From the NCBI RefSeq assembly GCF_024699275.1, contig NZ_JAILPX010000111.1:1-61791 (forward strand): a DNA stretch of 61,791 nucleotides. The letters are read 5' to 3'. The translations under genes and the position numbers were made by a program. This DNA is from Selenomonas sp. (GTDB lineage Bacteria; Bacillota_C; Negativicutes; Selenomonadales; Selenomonadaceae). A model generated the notes under the pieces. That model was not told where the DNA came from. It did no database searches and worked only from the letters and a program-made list of their open reading frames with translations. Numbering within the stretch: position 1 is the stretch's first letter; each line of letters opens with the position of its first letter. This document shows, piece after piece, positions 60,356 to 61,791 of the stretch.

Positions 60356-61414
60356 TTGAGCAGAGGCAAGGTAATTGTGGGGATGTCTGGTGGCGTGGAT
60401 AGTGCTGTGACGGCTTATTTATTGAAAGCAGCGGGTTTTGAAGTCATAGGTGTTACCTTAAAGTCCTGGGAGAGCGGCAGTAGTAAGTGCTGCGAGATTG
60501 ATGAAGCACGTCGGACAGCGGATTTCTTGGGAATTGCTTATTATCCATGGAACACGGTGGCCTGCTTTCATGAATATGTGACCAGGCCTTTTATGGAGGA
60601 ATATGAAGCTGGACGGACTCCCAATCCCTGTGTGGAATGCAATCGCTATGTGAAATGGGATCAGCTGCTTCGCATAGCTGCCCATATGCGGGCTGACTAT
60701 GTGGCTACCGGTCATTATGCCGTGGTGGAGCAGCTGGTAAATGGACGATATACACTGCGGGCAGGTACAGACAAGCAGAAGGATCAGTCCTATATGCTGT
60801 ATAAGCTCACCCAGAAGCAATTAGCTCGTACTATCTTACCCTTAGGGCGGCTGACCAAAAATGAGGTGCGGGCCATTGCCCGTAAAGCAGGACTGAATGT
60901 GGCGGATAAGGCGGATTCGCAGGAAATTTGTTTTGTGACGGAGGGCAGCTACACCGATTATATTGAAGAATACGGCGACAAAGATTTAACGGCGGTGGGA
61001 AATTTTGTCGATGAAACGGGCAAGGTCTTGGGACAGCACAAGGGAATCATTCATTATACCGTCGGTCAGCGGAAAGGCTTGGGGCTGGCGTTAGGTTATC
61101 CTGCTTATGTCAAGGAGATACGCGCTGCCGCCAATGAAGTCGTAATCAGTGGTGAGGAAGGTCTGTATATGCAGGAAGTTTTCTGTAAAGACCTGTGCTT
61201 TATGTCGCGCGAGGTTGTAGAAGGCGAAGATGTTTCAGCGCAGGTAAAGATACGCTACCACCATGCAGGTGCAACCGCCAGCTTGCAGCGTATCGCTGAC
61301 GACCAGATAAAGATAAAATTTGTCGAGCCTGTCCGCGCTCCGGCACCCGGTCAGTCGGCAGTTTTTTACGATGAGCAGGGCCATATTATTGGCGGTGGGA
61401 AAATTATCGCCTGA
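60356..61414 (+). CDS. mnmA: tRNA-specific 2-thiouridylase MnmA
   Basis: 352 aa. PP-loop VIVGMSGGVDSAVTAYLL, catalytic Cys in PNPCVECNRYVK and second Cys in SQEICFVTEG, plus the tRNA-binding C-terminal beta domain. It thiolates U34 of tRNA-Lys, -Glu and -Gln. TTG start at 60356 with GAGGAAG upstream. No iscS gene is adjacent in the window. A terminator hairpin follows the stop. Confidence 0.96.
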   Translation: MSRGKVIVGMSGGVDSAVTAYLLKAAGFEVIGVTLKSWESGSSKCCEIDEARRTADFLGIAYYPWNTVACFHEYVTRPFMEEYEAGRTPNPCVECNRYVKWDQLLRIAAHMRADYVATGHYAVVEQLVNGRYTLRAGTDKQKDQSYMLYKLTQKQLARTILPLGRLTKNEVRAIARKAGLNVADKADSQEICFVTEGSYTDYIEEYGDKDLTAVGNFVDETGKVLGQHKGIIHYTVGQRKGLGLALGYPAYVKEIRAAANEVVISGEEGLYMQEVFCKDLCFMSREVVEGEDVSAQVKIRYHHAGATASLQRIADDQIKIKFVEPVRAPAPGQSAVFYDEQGHIIGGGKIIA

Positions 61415-61430
61415 CTGGCTGCAATAGAAA

Positions 61431-61455
61431 ATGGCCTGCCGTTATGGCAGGCCAT
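61431..61455. terminator. Terminator between mnmA and the convergent membrane protein gene
   Basis: ATGGCCTGCC / GGCAGGCCAT, 10-bp perfect stem with a 5-nt loop. The T-rich side faces the minus-strand gene. Confidence 0.75.
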
Positions 61456-61463
61456 AAATTGCA

Positions 61464-61791
61464 TCAGTGCATCATATGGTTGTGCTCCGTGGGCATTTCC
61501 ATTTGGACAGGTTCCGGTGACCAGCCGGAAAGGGTGGGATCAACCATGCCGAAAATCATGGCAATATGGCTGATGACCAAAAAGCCGATAAGTAGCTGGA
61601 AATGTTTTTGGGCGCGTTTTTCAGATGGCATATTCTGCCAAAGGATGCCCAGCTCCAGCAGGGCAATGCCGCCCAGCGGGATAATGCCCATCAGATAGGA
61701 AATGACCGCAATCTGGTCGAGCAGGCCTTTCCATTCCAGCGTGGGAACCACAGAGGTCAGCAGGTAAGTGACGACACCGGCAAAATATACG
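61464..61791 (-). CDS. Membrane protein, N-terminal part outside the window
   Basis: 109 codons visible, open at the right edge. At least three membrane segments are seen: YFAGVVTYLLTS, VISYLMGIIPLGGIALLELG and LLIGFLVISHIAMIFGMV. The tail has several His and Met residues (PTEHNHMMH), which could bind metal. GTG 61751 could be read as a start, but the frame stays open and hydrophobic upstream, so the gene is truncated. I do not recognise the family. Confidence 0.7.
   Translation of the reverse strand, partial: VYFAGVVTYLLTSVVPTLEWKGLLDQIAVISYLMGIIPLGGIALLELGILWQNMPSEKRAQKHFQLLIGFLVISHIAMIFGMVDPTLSGWSPEPVQMEMPTEHNHMMH

Noticed and set aside
1..61791. CRISPR arrays, rRNA genes, insertion sequences, prophage genes
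   Set aside because: None seen: no regularly spaced repeats, no rRNA sequence, no transposase or integrase reading frame.

Overview
The window looks like chromosome of a diderm Firmicute of the class Negativicutes, most likely Selenomonadaceae (Selenomonas or a close relative). It combines Firmicute traits (a T-box leader on glyQS, BglG-type mtlR, the rpsT/lepA/hemW neighbourhood) with outer-membrane traits (a secretin, an autotransporter-like beta-barrel ending in Phe, periplasmic adaptor proteins). The genus is inferred from protein style and gene order, not from a database match. Nearly all genes are on the + strand and tightly packed.

Layout. 1-5.2 kb: rpsT (partial, minus), lepA, hemW, a polysaccharide deacetylase and a serine hydrolase. 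5.2-16.7 kb: a peptide-export island. It holds two adaptor proteins, a C39-peptidase ABC transporter, a second ABC transporter of the NHLP/NHLM type and an ECF-like sigma factor. After a terminator come four consecutive double-glycine precursor peptides, then an autotransporter-like protein. A fifth small GG peptide is read divergently upstream of the exporter. Two of these peptides (47 and 58 aa) are very short and easily missed. 16.8-22.5 kb: tRNA-Pro(GGG), an ABC-F ATPase, a BvgS-like hybrid kinase and rubrerythrin. 22.9-27.9 kb: tsaE-tsaB-rimI-tsaD (t6A tRNA modification), then a HisKA_2 kinase and an ANTAR regulator. 28.2-33.4 kb: the mannitol operon mtlR-mtlA-mtlD. 33.7-35.9 kb: a 706-aa cNMP-fold protein of unknown role (minus).

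36-43.3 kb: T-box-glyQ-glyS, an SstT-type transporter, a PilP-like/secretin pair and a NarL-type regulator. 43.5-50.2 kb: a complete glutamyl-tRNA to uroporphyrinogen III pathway (hemA, hemC, cobA-hemD fusion, hemB, hemL) led by a precorrin-2 dehydrogenase. The CobA part and the dehydrogenase direct flux to sirohydrochlorin, so siroheme or cobalamin is the likely product. 50.4-61.8 kb: housekeeping and small metabolic genes (alpha/beta hydrolase, dtd, M29 aminopeptidase, YitT, cyclophilin lipoprotein, GIY-YIG, uppP, pth, radical SAM protein, nagA, nitroreductase, mnmA) and a truncated membrane protein.

The strongest candidate for an undescribed system is the 5.3-16.7 kb island. Its precursors carry short or Nif11-like leaders ending in GG. 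The first two have amphipathic cores, and both end in nearly identical Asn/Gln-rich tails. No post-translational modification enzyme is present, a dedicated sigma factor is encoded, a shared DNA motif lies upstream of both operons, and a beta-barrel protein closes the operon. An unmodified, secreted, possibly self-assembling peptide set is my inference.
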